Positions 31,070 to 40,550 of a stretch of 58,005 bases of DNA are shown here, piece after piece (positions within the stretch are counted from its first letter, which is position 1; every line of letters starts with the position of its first letter). The translations under genes and the position numbers were made by a program. This DNA comes from Fragilaria crotonensis. Its lineage: Eukaryota; Bacillariophyta; Fragilariophyceae; Fragilariales; Fragilariaceae. The notes under the pieces are model-generated. The model was given only the letters and a program-made list of their open reading frames with translations, was not told where the DNA came from and did not search any database. The stretch covers positions 1 through 58,005 of the forward strand of contig JAKSYS010000390.1 of the NCBI GenBank assembly GCA_022925895.1. The letters run 5' to 3'.

Positions 31070-32344
31070 TTTTCTTCGTATAAGTTCCTCTTGTCGAGGT
31101 GACTTTCAGGTTTCCTGTTGTAGTGTAGCTCGTCCATCACTGAATTTGGAGTTGGAAACGACTTCTTGGCCGAAGCATTGGGCTCCCCATCTGGCGTTGG
31201 CGTCAGTTGATCCTGTGTGGGGTTCATAGCTGAGCACGCCGATCACATGCAGTTGTATGTGAACGGCGGTAGTGGTAGGGTTGAGGCGTTGTTCGTTCTG
31301 ACGACCATGCCTTGAAATGATCAGAGGGGGTGGGAGCTTGGTGCCTTGCCGCGGCTTTCCAGAGTAGTAGTAGGTGGAAAACGATGGATTGCTGTAATCT
31401 GTAATAACCACTTACATAGACAACTTAGTGCGTCTCACTTGTGCCAACATTTAGAGCCCAAGGATACAAAAATTCATCAAAAACAAATTCGTTCACAAGG
31501 GTGACTGAAATCGTGTTCGAGTTGAAGCACTCACATTGTAGAACATTTTGATACTGTAGTCACGAGCAACCGTGCTCGGACATATGGCTCGGATGACCCT
31601 TCGGTTTAAATGAAATCGTGAGGCATTAAACGCGTCTATCGGAAGAAAGAAATGTAGATTTCTGACTTAGGCCCAACTGTTTTTCATTACTATAATTGTG
31701 TTACCCTGCCAATTTGTGAGGAAATCCTCAAGTAATAACAATATGGCAATGGGGGTTAACTTCGGAAGTCCACGACAAATTTTGACATTTAAGATCAACT
31801 CTATCAGCGACAAGCAATTTCACGCCCAGGTGACCAGGGATTGGAAAGATAATACTGTCCCACGTTGAATCTGGTATTACAGTCCTCCAGTAGGTAGAAT
31901 GGTATTGTGCTGTTGCAGTGGGAAGTATTTTGGTATTGAAAAATCCTTCAGTCCGGTATAAATAAAAGAACTTCTCTTCATTCTTCGAAGCGCAGTGGTA
32001 CTTACTTGGTTCCATTGGTTTTGTCCGGTAGGTACCTATAATGGGACCAAAACACTACATTAACAGTAAACTTCAGTACTACAGTACAGAAATGAACCCT
32101 CTACACACTGATGCAGGACAGAACATTTATGGAAATTCAGACTGGTATTCCCAAACACCGGAATTCAAAATAGTAGTACCAACTAAACTCAGTAGAAGAT
32201 AACCATGGGTCCTGGTTACTGGTTGGTATATTGCAACTTGAAGGAAACCAGTTATTGGGCATTTTAAAAATCCCAGTAGTGGTACAGTATAATACCGTCG
32301 ATATTTGGTTACCGGTACCGGTGGTTATTTACTTCCAATCCCTG
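31070..32344. other. Intergenic, no gene recognised
   Basis: About 1.3 kb upstream of the LRR-2 locus. Short open frames without domains; GTAC-rich palindromes towards 32100-32340. The promoter of the LRR-2 locus should lie near 31070-31250. Confidence 0.45.
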
Positions 32345-32942
32345 CAGGAAGGTCCGGCCCATGCACGTTCCAGCCGTACCGTTAGGGGCAGTTGAGTTTG
32401 CGCGCCAGCCTTGCTCCGATTTGCATGATGCGAGAATTTTAGCAATCGTAATGATCCATCCGAGCCGGCAAGGTTGCTGCATCGTAAGCAAATTTTTCTT
32501 GATAGTAAGCAAAATCAGTAAGCAAATTATGCCGGTAAGCTAATTTTGTAAGCAAATTTTTTCTGTAAGCAAATTTGATTTTCGTAAGCAAATTCTTCTT
32601 TGCTGTAAGTAAATTTTATTTAGGTGTTTGAAAATTGGTATGTTTTACGTAGAAAAGACAGTCCCCGTAAGCAAATTTAATCTCCCAGTAAGCAAATTTT
32701 GTAAGCAAATTTCTGCTTACAATAGATTTGCTTATGGTAAGCAAATTCCGTCAGCAATTTCATTCCGTAAGCAATTTTTTTTTCGCTGTAAGCAAATTTT
32801 CTTACAGACGTCAGCCGTGTCACCGCCACGCCGGCACATCCAATTTTGCGCCAGCCAGACATAGATCGGAACTTGTTTCCCTCCCGGCGGGCGCGCATAC
32901 TTCCTTTATTCAGGACTTCGCCCGTATTGCCGGACCTTCCAG
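32345..32942. repeat. TIR repeat element with GTAAGCAAAT motif array, copy 2
   Basis: Second copy of the element at 7068-7662 in the same orientation, with the same inverted ends (CAGGAAGGTCCGGC to GCCGGACCTTCCAG) and the same series of GTAAGCAAATT motifs; only scattered small differences. It is not flanked by the hAT-like ends here, so the unit moves on its own. Confidence 0.78.
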
Positions 32943-33337
32943 GTGACTACCGGTATGCACATTCGGCTAAATGACGTCCGGAGCCGCACCTCGTGCTGGT
33001 ATGAGCAGATGAGACGTAGAAAAAAATCAAATATCCCGGCTTTTTCAAGGGGAGCCAATGGCCCAAATTCTGGTTATGAGCACGATTTTGACCCAAGTTC
33101 ACTATCAGAAATAACAAACATCAAGATTGGCGCCGACCATTTTCGGCGGACGATGCATTCCTGTGCTTGAGGCTGGAGTACTGGTACAAGTACTCCAGTA
33201 TCCAGTATTACTATTTAGTGGCTGGTACTGTACTGGTACTGGTACTGGTACTGCGGTAACAGGTTGCAAGGTAGTGCCGGTACGGTATTCGTAGGTCAGC
33301 ATACTCCGTACGAGTTTTTTTTTGTTTAAATAAAACT

Positions 33338-33999
33338 CTACCGGTAGAGTGGGTTCCTCACAACTGATCGGAGTATGATACATACTGGTGTTTTACAGTA
33401 CCTGGTAGCATTTGTGAAGCAACCTGTTTACAGCTAATTCAATGAGTATTCCGTCCAGTAACTTTGAATCCGTATAGTATTTTACTTCAGTAACGTAGCA
33501 CACTGTCGTTTCAACATAAATTACCGTCGATTTATGGACTGTAGACCTGTAGTACATGTAATCCACGCCAGGCTGTGTTATTTTGGGAACTTTTTCTTAT
33601 TTTGGGAATTAGTTCCCAATTAAACATTGTAAAAGTTCCCAATTTAAACCGTGTAGAATACGTAGGATTCAGTAGAGATCAACTGGCCATCGCCCGGATC
33701 TTTGTTGGATTGGCGTCGTACTGGACTCGGTCATAGTAGTACTGAATTACTGTATTACTGTATGATATCATCGATGTACTGACGATCCACGTAGGAATCA
33801 CGTAGGACTCACACTGTACTGTGTACTGTAACGTTCCCAATTAAAGTTCCCAAAATAAGTTTCAAAAATGTCCCGAAATAAGCTATTTTGGTGTTTTGGG
33901 GAACTTTCCCAAAATAACACAGCCTGATCCACGCTAACAGTACAACAGTACCTCAGAGTGGTCATGCTCCGTAACACACACTCACAATACACACACGCA
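33338..33999 (+). repeat. Repeat family R, copy A, interrupted by a MITE
   Basis: Starts ACCGGTAGAGTGGG and runs through AGCATTTGTGAAGCAACC, TCAATGAGTATTCC, CACACTGTCGTTTCAAC and GTAGACCTGTAGTACATG to a CA-rich end. Split at 33568 by the 358-bp element at 33569-33926. Its inverted partner is at 34171-34627. Confidence 0.8.
33569..33926. mobile_element. hAT-type MITE, 358 bp, with empty-site proof
   Basis: Inverted ends of 21 bp starting CAGGCTGTGTTATTTTGGG are flanked by the perfect 8-bp duplication ATCCACGC (33561-33568 and 33927-33934). Copies of the host repeat at about 35021 and 35481 have one uninterrupted GTAATCCACGTAACAG, which is the empty site. There is no coding capacity. The CAGGC start and 8-bp duplication point to hAT, but the ends differ from those of the 4.9 kb element at 2929-7794. 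Confidence 0.9.
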
Positions 34000-34170
34000 C
34001 AAACCAAATTTGAAAAGGAGTAGGATAATAATGTTGAGATGTTGAGTATGCGAAGTGCGAATATCTCCTCCGTTCCAGGTACTAGTAGAACTGGAGTAAC
34101 AGTCAACAGTACAATGAATTACAGTCCATGTAGAATTCTACTCAGATATCATGCTCCTCTTTAAATTTGC

Positions 34171-34627
34171 TTTGTGCGTGCGTGTGTGCGCGTGTGTGTG
34201 TTACGGAGTATGACCACTCTGGGGTACTGTTGCACTGTTACGTGGATTACATGTACTACAGGTCTACAGTACATAAATGGACGGTAATTTACGTTGAAAC
34301 GACAGTGTGTTACGTTACTGAAGTACAATACTGTACGAATACAAAGGTACTGGATGGAATACTCATTGAATTAGCTGTAAACAGGTTTGCTTCACAAATG
34401 CTAGAGTGTTAAACGGTTTCGATTAGAATGCAAGGAAATGACGTCAATGATGACGTCACAGTACTGACCCTTTCACGTGCTACCTACGGTGATACAGTAC
34501 TACAGTAAGACAGTAACATAGGGAGAGCATGCTGATTGGGTACGGCTTGACGTCATTTCCTTGCATTCTAATCGGATCCATGTATGTATCATACTCCGAT
34601 CAGTTGTGAGGAACCCACTACCGGTAG
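34171..34627 (-). repeat. Repeat family R, inverted copy C
   Basis: Reverse complement of the family R sequence, running from TGTGTGTTACGGAGTATG to AGGAACCCACTACCGGTAG. It is interrupted by the 153-bp element at 34421-34573. With copy A it makes a large inverted repeat around 34015-34170. Confidence 0.8.
34421..34573. mobile_element. 153-bp MITE-like element with 27-bp perfect inverted ends
   Basis: Starts GATTAGAATGCAAGGAAATG and ends with its exact reverse complement; the ends are identical over 27 bp. TA next to GAATGC on both sides could be a Tc1/mariner-type TA duplication, in which case the outer bases are target. The inner part has TGACGTCA palindromes. No coding capacity. Confidence 0.75.
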
Positions 34628-34650
34628 TTCTTACAATTTACATTATATAT

Positions 34651-35098
34651 AACTAGTAGTGGGTGCCTCACATTTGATCGGAGTGTCTACTACAGGAAAC
34701 TGGACGTACAGTACCCCCAACCTGGTCGTACTCCGTACCACTACTTTTTTCCCCTACAGTATGCAGTACCGTTGTACCAACGTAGGAACTTCATGAAGTA
34801 CAGTACCAGGTACCTGGTACTTATCATGCCCCAGTATTGCAGTTCATCGCACGGTATATTTTACAGTAGCATTTGTCAAGCAACCTGTTCACAGCAAATT
34901 CAATGAGTATTCCATCCAGTAACTTTGAATTCGTACAGTATTGTAGTTCAGTAACGTAACACACTGTCGTTTCAACATTAATTACCGTCCGTTTATGTAC
35001 TGTAGACCTGTAGTACATGTAATCCACGTAACAGTGCAACATTTGATCCAGTACCCCAGAGTGGTCATACTCCGTAACACACGGACGCACGCACACAA
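34651..35098 (+). repeat. Repeat family R, direct copy D
   Basis: Together with copy E (35113-35570) it is a tandem duplication with a 458-bp period: GGGTGCCTCA occurs at 34661 and 35119, TTACAGTAGCATTTGTC at 34861 and 35319. Copies D and E are almost identical except near the CACG-rich end. The antisense frame shared by the copies has no known domain. Confidence 0.88.
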
Positions 35099-35112
35099 TT
35101 AATATTTATAAT

Positions 35113-35570
35113 ACTAGTGGGTGCCTCACATTTGATCGGAGTGTCTACTACAGGAAAGTGGACGTACAGTACCCCCAACCTGGTCGTACTCCGTATCACT
35201 ACTTTTTCCCCTACAGTATGCAGTACCATGGTACCCACGTAGGAAACTTCATGAAGTACAGTACCAGGTACCTGGTACTTATCATGCCCCAGTATTGCAG
35301 TTCATCGCACGGTATATTTTACAGTAGCATTTGTCAAGCAACCTGTTCACAGCAAATTCAATGAGTATTCCATCCAGTAACTTTGAATTCGTACAGTATT
35401 GTAGTTCAGTAACGTAACACACTGTCGTTTCAACATAAATTACCGTCCGTTTATGTACTGTAGACCTGTAGTACATGTAATCCACGTAACAGTGCAACAT
35501 TTGATCCAGTACCCCAGAGTGGTCATACTCCGTAACAGACGGACGCACGCACGCACACACGCACACAATT
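35113..35570 (+). repeat. Repeat family R, direct copy E
   Basis: Second unit of the 458-bp tandem duplication. Its end has a longer ACGCACGCACACACGCACAC run than copy D, which indicates slippage. Confidence 0.88.
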
Positions 35571-36052
35571 AATTTATAATATAGTAGGATAGTAGGATAG
35601 TAGGATATATGAATTGCATGTGTCATTCGTCCTATGCATACGTGATACTCCAACGATGTAACTACTTGTACTCTACCTTGTACTATGTACAGGTACTAGT
35701 ACTATGAATAAAGATGCGTTGACACACGACACACGACTGACTCAGTGACGGTTGTTTTTGCTGGTGGAGTGTATGGGGATTTGGTATCCGATGTGCGTAC
35801 AATCAACTGGGCAACGTAGAACTACTATGAGTACTGGGCTGGGTGCGCCATATATACATCGTACTGCTGCACTTGTACTGTACGACGAGTATTGAAATGC
35901 TGCTTGGGTTCACATTTTTTCCTCTGTGTAGACGACTGTGCCCATTGCCCATATTCCCATATATTCGATAAAAACAGGAGTCTACTGCAACGTTCTTTTC
36001 GGAGCAGCAGGCCATAAGGCTAAAGTACTACAACGCTTCACCTGGTAATACA
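35571..36052. other. Upstream region of the Deg protease gene
   Basis: Contains three short AGTAGGAT repeats (35582-35605) and GTAC-rich sequence. No promoter element could be assigned with confidence. Confidence 0.4.
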
Positions 36053-37392
36053 ATGGGGCATGCAGTGCGACAGCTGTTGCTACTTTCTCTGTGTGTCATC
36101 CAAGGTCGTGCCTTCTTGCCTTTGCGACGGAGCCATCTGACAACGGCTTCTAGATCAGTTGCTGCGTCTCGCTCACTGTCTTTGCCGTTGTCATCCTCAT
36201 CCGTATTTGCTGTCCCTGTTTCTGAGCTGGAAAAGAATCTGACATCATCTGAACGATCCGTCACCGGCGTCGTACGCACTGTTGGCCCCAGTGTAGCCTT
36301 TGTATTGTCAGTGTGGCCAGCTGTGCCCGGTCCACGACGTACATCCCGTCCGACATCGTCCACAAATTCACTTCCTCAGGGACAGTCTCTCGGATCGGGA
36401 TCAGGATTTTTGGTGGAATCAGACGGATATGTCGTCACCAACTATCACGTGATTGAGCGAGCTTATCAGATTCAATCCATGCAACGTCAAACGCAGGATC
36501 AAATCGAGGGATTCGTTCAAAACATTACCTGCGGTCAGAATGCACGCTTTTTGGCTAATCTGCTCAATCGGACGACGTCGATGCAACCACCGCCTCCCAA
36601 GGTATACTGTCGAATCAACAGTGCTTCCGAGTATGAAGCATGTCGCATTGTCAGGTTCAACCTGATCTGGACGTGGCAGTCCTTAAAATTGAGAACTCCA
36701 CAACATCTTCCTGGCTTACGGTGGCATTTGGTGCCTCAAGCGATTTGTTGGTTGGTCAATCGCTGGTGGCAATTGGCAACCCTTTCGGTTTGGATCAAAC
36801 TGTCACTAGCGGAGTCGTTTCGGCCCTGAATCGCGAAATTTCCACGTCCTCAACGCAAACAATTCGCAATTGCATCCAAACGGATGCCGCCATTAATCCC
36901 GGAAATAGCGGTGGTCCTCTGCTGAACCTGGCCGGTGAAGTTATCGGCGTCAATACAGCTATTGTTACTACATCAGGGTCCAATGCTGGTATTGGGTTTG
37001 CGATTCCCTCCGACAAGGTGAAGCCGGTGGTGCGTGATATGATTCGCACCGATCGAGCTAAGCGAGGTGTCCGACCAAAGGCGGGATACCTCGGCATCGG
37101 GATAGTCAAAGCGACCCTGAACAAACCTGGCAACTGGATCCTTACGGTGGAGCCGGGCTCGCCAGCTGCGGATGCGGGTCTGAAGGCCCTCCAAGTTTTA
37201 CCTTCAGGTCGAGTTCTGTACGGAGATGCCGTGATCGCAGTCGCAGGAAACTTTGTGGCGAGCTACGATGATCTGACGAAGGAAATCGGAAACCGTGTGG
37301 AGGGGGAAGAATTATCGTTGACGTTAGAAGACGGAGTGACAGGGGAACGACGGGTTGTCTACATTAAACTAGGAAGTAGACCTCAAGTGTAA
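36053..37392 (+). CDS. Plastid-type Deg/HtrA serine protease
   Basis: Trypsin-like Deg protease with one PDZ domain, for quality control and repair of damaged proteins. The N-terminus is a signal peptide (LLLLSLCVIQ) with GRA|FLPLRRS, an ASAFAP-type plastid import site, followed by a Ser/Arg-rich transit region. The catalytic triad is visible: His in VVTNYHVIE, Asp in PDLDVAVLKI and Ser in NPGNSGGPLL. The PDZ domain starts at about LGIGIV and includes VEPGSPAADAGL. His and Asp are about 75 residues apart, roughly 40 more than in typical DegP; the insert contains two Cys and a PPPP run. The register changes at a GG pair (36654-36655); a third G restores RIVRVQPDLD and one protein of about 446 residues. 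The best fit is a Deg1-like plastid protease. Confidence 0.92.
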
Positions 37393-37505
37393 TCCATTTT
37401 TTGATTTGTTAGCGTTATCTTACAAGGGCTGCTCCAACACGAAAAGACTCGGTGTCTCCATAATCCGAACTAATTTTTCTGTTCCATCGTCGTCTAGAAT
37501 CTTGC

Positions 37506-38096
37506 CTACAAACAGGTACTTCCAAAGCCACCTCCCTTAATTTCCTTGTCCACAACAGTTTGTCCAAATACTTTGATTGTCGTTTGATGAAACTTGACCA
37601 AATTGGTAGAGTCGTTCTTGATCGATCTGGTGGCGCGAAGTGAAGCCTCTAGCGGTCCAAAGCTTACGGAATTGATAAACGTGACGTTATCATCTCGAAA
37701 CTCCTGTTTGACTTTGCCATGCAACGGAGTCGGTCCCAATCGCCCCGACGATGCTCCTTCACTCGCGGAATAGACCAAATAATGTACTCCATGCAGTGGA
37801 ATCTGACTCGGATTCGGATCCGAATATTCAACTAGCTCTTGCGACATAGTCACTAGCTTCTGTTGATCCTCTTCGGACGCCAAGGATCCAATGGGGCCAA
37901 TTTTGCGGGCAAACGTCAAAACTTGTTGTACCTTGACGTCCCGATCAAGTGCACATGCACCACTACTCATCATCGAAACACGGAATCGTTGCGACGATGA
38001 TGTGCCATGTTGACCAGGATACAGAAAAGCACCGACAACAACAGCACCATGACAGACAAGGAGGTGGATCGAAATAACAAAATGGATCAATCTCAT
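37506..38096 (-). CDS. PAP/fibrillin-like plastid lipid-associated protein
   Basis: 196 residues if started at the Met at 38096; the frame is open further up to 38273 but only the shorter form has a proper signal peptide (MRLIHFVISIHLLVCHGAVVVGA|FLYP), with Phe after the cleavage site as for plastid import. The mature part has fibrillin-type features: an N-terminal helix (SEEDQQKLVTMSQELVEY), HYLVYSASEGASSGRLGP for the family W/Y-x-L-x-Y-S segment, a V-K-Q-x-F block, INSVSFGPLEASLRA, and a closing strand near TTIKVFGQTVVDKEIKGGG. Fibrillins bind lipids at plastoglobules and thylakoids. The gene is tail to tail with the Deg gene (113 bp apart). Confidence 0.75.
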   Translation of the reverse strand: MRLIHFVISIHLLVCHGAVVVGAFLYPGQHGTSSSQRFRVSMMSSGACALDRDVKVQQVLTFARKIGPIGSLASEEDQQKLVTMSQELVEYSDPNPSQIPLHGVHYLVYSASEGASSGRLGPTPLHGKVKQEFRDDNVTFINSVSFGPLEASLRATRSIKNDSTNLVKFHQTTIKVFGQTVVDKEIKGGGFGSTCL

Positions 38097-38854
38097 GAGG
38101 CCTCGGAAAAAATGGGTCAAGTGTGTATTCGTGGTCTCGTTGCGAAAGATATTTGACGTCGGCACTGTGTTTGCAGTTTGCAGTACTTGTAGACTTACCA
38201 GTACACATTTCCATGCAAGTCCCAAATCCCAAGTACTACTACTACTACTACTGGATCCAGTACTACAGTACAACAGTAAGCGGGCCTGGAGCCTGGAGCC
38301 AGAAAGCCCGAAAACTTATGCTGGCGCACGGCTGTACTCGCGCGACCTCCACATTCAAATCTGTGCATGAGCTACGGTACCAGGTACCTGGTAGACAAGT
38401 ATGATATTTGCATAGCACAGCATGTGCATATGCTTATGTACTCCAGAGTAAAGTATACAGCACTACAGTACTACAGTACTACTCATGAGCTACTATGTGC
38501 TGAGAATATGAATGGAGACGTATCCGATCTTGTTGCGTCACCCAACATGATACTGGAGTACTGGGCACCTATGGGACTACCGGTAGAAGTTTCAGTAGCA
38601 GTATCTTCGCGTGCTTAATCTGAGCTCGGTCCTCTGCTGCATTTGCTCGGCCCGCGATCGTACGGCCGTTATTTTTTCAAATTCAATATGTATAGCAATT
38701 TAGGTCACACGCCGACGCGGAATAAACCTGCAGGCAATCCAATTGAACGTTGCTTGTTCCCACTTTTGTGGTTCACTCCAGTACTCCGAGTATATTTCTG
38801 TTCGAAGTGCAAAGCACCTTATAGCGAACCTGTCAGAAGTCACGCACAACGACC
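38097..38854. other. Divergent intergenic region
   Basis: Lies between two divergent genes, so it should hold both promoters. It contains a TAC triplet run near 38230, the palindrome CCAGGTACCTGG at 38380-38391 and repeated TACAGTACTACAGTACT near 38464. Open frames here are simple-sequence artefacts. Confidence 0.45.
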
Positions 38855-40004
38855 ATGCTGCAGCGAGCGATTCTCTTATTCTTACTGGTTGGGTTTGTAT
38901 CATCACATGAAGAACAAGTGCGTAGTCTACCGTTACACTCAGATTGTTGAATGATGCAGTTCTCGTTTTAACTGAATCCAGATTGCATACGCATCGAATG
39001 CCCTTGTCCTCACATTTTTCGTTTGTACTCTGCCCTCTCTCGTCTTGATAGATCTTCGCCACCAAAACCAAGCTGGACATGTCTTGGACAGCAATAGAAG
39101 GCACACCGCTCCTGACAGTCCAAGAATTGTACAGATACACTGATTTAGTATCCCCGTACCTACAGGAATTGTTGAGTCAGGAGGATGAAGGGTCTGCCGA
39201 CGAACGAGTTACATTGCGTGTTACGATGGAAATTGCGGATCACAGCAAGATTGTCAACGAGCTGTTGGTAGAGTCCATGGTTACCATGTGGTACGTGGGA
39301 CACGAACCTGTGGAAAACTTATCAACTCTCCTTGATCAGGTTTGATTCGGCACAATGGTTTGTCGAACTTACTCAAAGATGTTGACTTTATGAAGCCTGG
39401 CGCTCCAACCGGATTCTTCGTTACGGTGTCCGCGGTCCAGCAAGACACTGAGCTTCTCTACAGTGTTCCCTTCACCACCGTCGTCGCACCATCGAATTCC
39501 GGACTTGTGGGGGCCATCGTCTGTCTCATCTTGGCACTCATATTTGTATCTTCGGTACTTCTGTGGTATTCGGGCGGTTTTCCTGTAATCAACGAAAAGG
39601 TCAAACGAGTTTGGTACAAATTGACAACAGTCCTATGCCGTCGTCCCGTCGAAGAAAAGGACGATGAGGCGACAACCGCATCGGGTATTCTTGGCGCCAA
39701 CCCCTCCTACTCGCAGGAAGAGGACATTATGGAAAATGCCATGCCCGCTGGTTTTACACCGAATCGAGGAGTCTTTCGAGAGAGCAAGACTGCGATGATT
39801 CGCAGATACTTTCCCCCGTGTCAACCAATACAGAATACTCCAGTACATCCAGAGCTGTCCCTCTGGGCATTCAACCGCCATCTCTGCACCTTCGTGCAAC
39901 GCCTCAGAAAACCGAAACCTCTGTCGCTCATCCCTACAAGCGGGACAGGAACTATTCCTAAAAATGCAAATCTGACTGCCTTTTTTCTCCCCAAGTTGAG
40001 TTGA
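38855..40004 (+). CDS. Single-pass membrane protein of unknown family, one intron
   Basis: Exon 1 (38855-38917) encodes a signal peptide, MLQRAILLFLLVGFVSSHEEQ. A 134-bp intron (38918-39051, GTGCGT to TTGATAG, phase 0) follows. Exon 2 encodes about 150 lumenal or extracellular residues, one membrane helix (GLVGAIVCLILALIFVSSVLLW) and a cytosolic tail. The register changes at a TTT run (39341-39343); one more T joins LDQV to LIRHNGLSNLLKDVDF. A further G in the GCGATG at about 39794 would replace the present tail with a shorter Ser/Thr/Pro-rich one ending near 39962; I cannot decide between the two. I do not recognise the family. Topology is type I. Confidence 0.7.
38918..39051 (+). other. Intron of the single-pass membrane protein gene
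   Basis: 134 bp with a GTGCGT donor and a pyrimidine-rich acceptor TCTCGTCTTGATAG. It falls right after the signal peptide and is phase 0. Confidence 0.75.
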
Positions 40005-40550
40005 TGAATCCCGAATCTGCATACCATAAATTGATCGAAAGGGCACTGTCTACCGGTAGGAGAGTCTAGGCTATTTAAGTCGAGTATATACATGGAAATG
40101 TTTGTTGCAGCTGCCTTTTCCTAGCACCTATCGCGACCGATTGGTGAATGTGATGAGCACTCGGGAGTGGATGATCGAATTATTGGACTGCGTTACGGTT
40201 ATTGCTGTCGTGTGGTACTCCTGTGCGCTTTCGAGGTAGAGCACCGTATTTGATGCTCCAGTTCCATTCGTCGGTACTCCGTACGTGATGGTACTGGATA
40301 CTGGCGAGTGGCGAGTATACTACAATTTGCGATTGAGAATGAGATTCGTGTGACAAGTTTACATCAAATGCTTGGATTGCACCTGTCCTGTCTTAAAGTC
40401 GTCAGGCATTGAATATTCTTCTCTACTGGTACAAATGAAACTGGAGAACGGCTTCGTTTCGAAACAGTTGATCAAGAACAACAGTACCTGGTAGCGTCGT
40501 CGAGAACATTATAGCACGATTATCTCATCCTAAATTCCCCTTAGAATATC
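40005..40550. other. Intergenic spacer upstream of the INTS6-like gene
   Basis: About 545 bp with GTAC-rich motifs (for example GTACCTGGTA near 40488). No gene, RNA or repeat recognised. Confidence 0.45.

Noticed and set aside
34824-35096. 90-codon antisense frame shared by repeat copies
   Set aside because: It follows the repeat family; no domain is seen, and it begins in a CA/GT microsatellite. Kept only as a note under the repeat cluster.
38095-38404. Plus-strand frames with a Tyr or Leu run
   Set aside because: The run comes from the TAC triplet repeat near 38230; they overlap the fibrillin-like gene start on the other strand.
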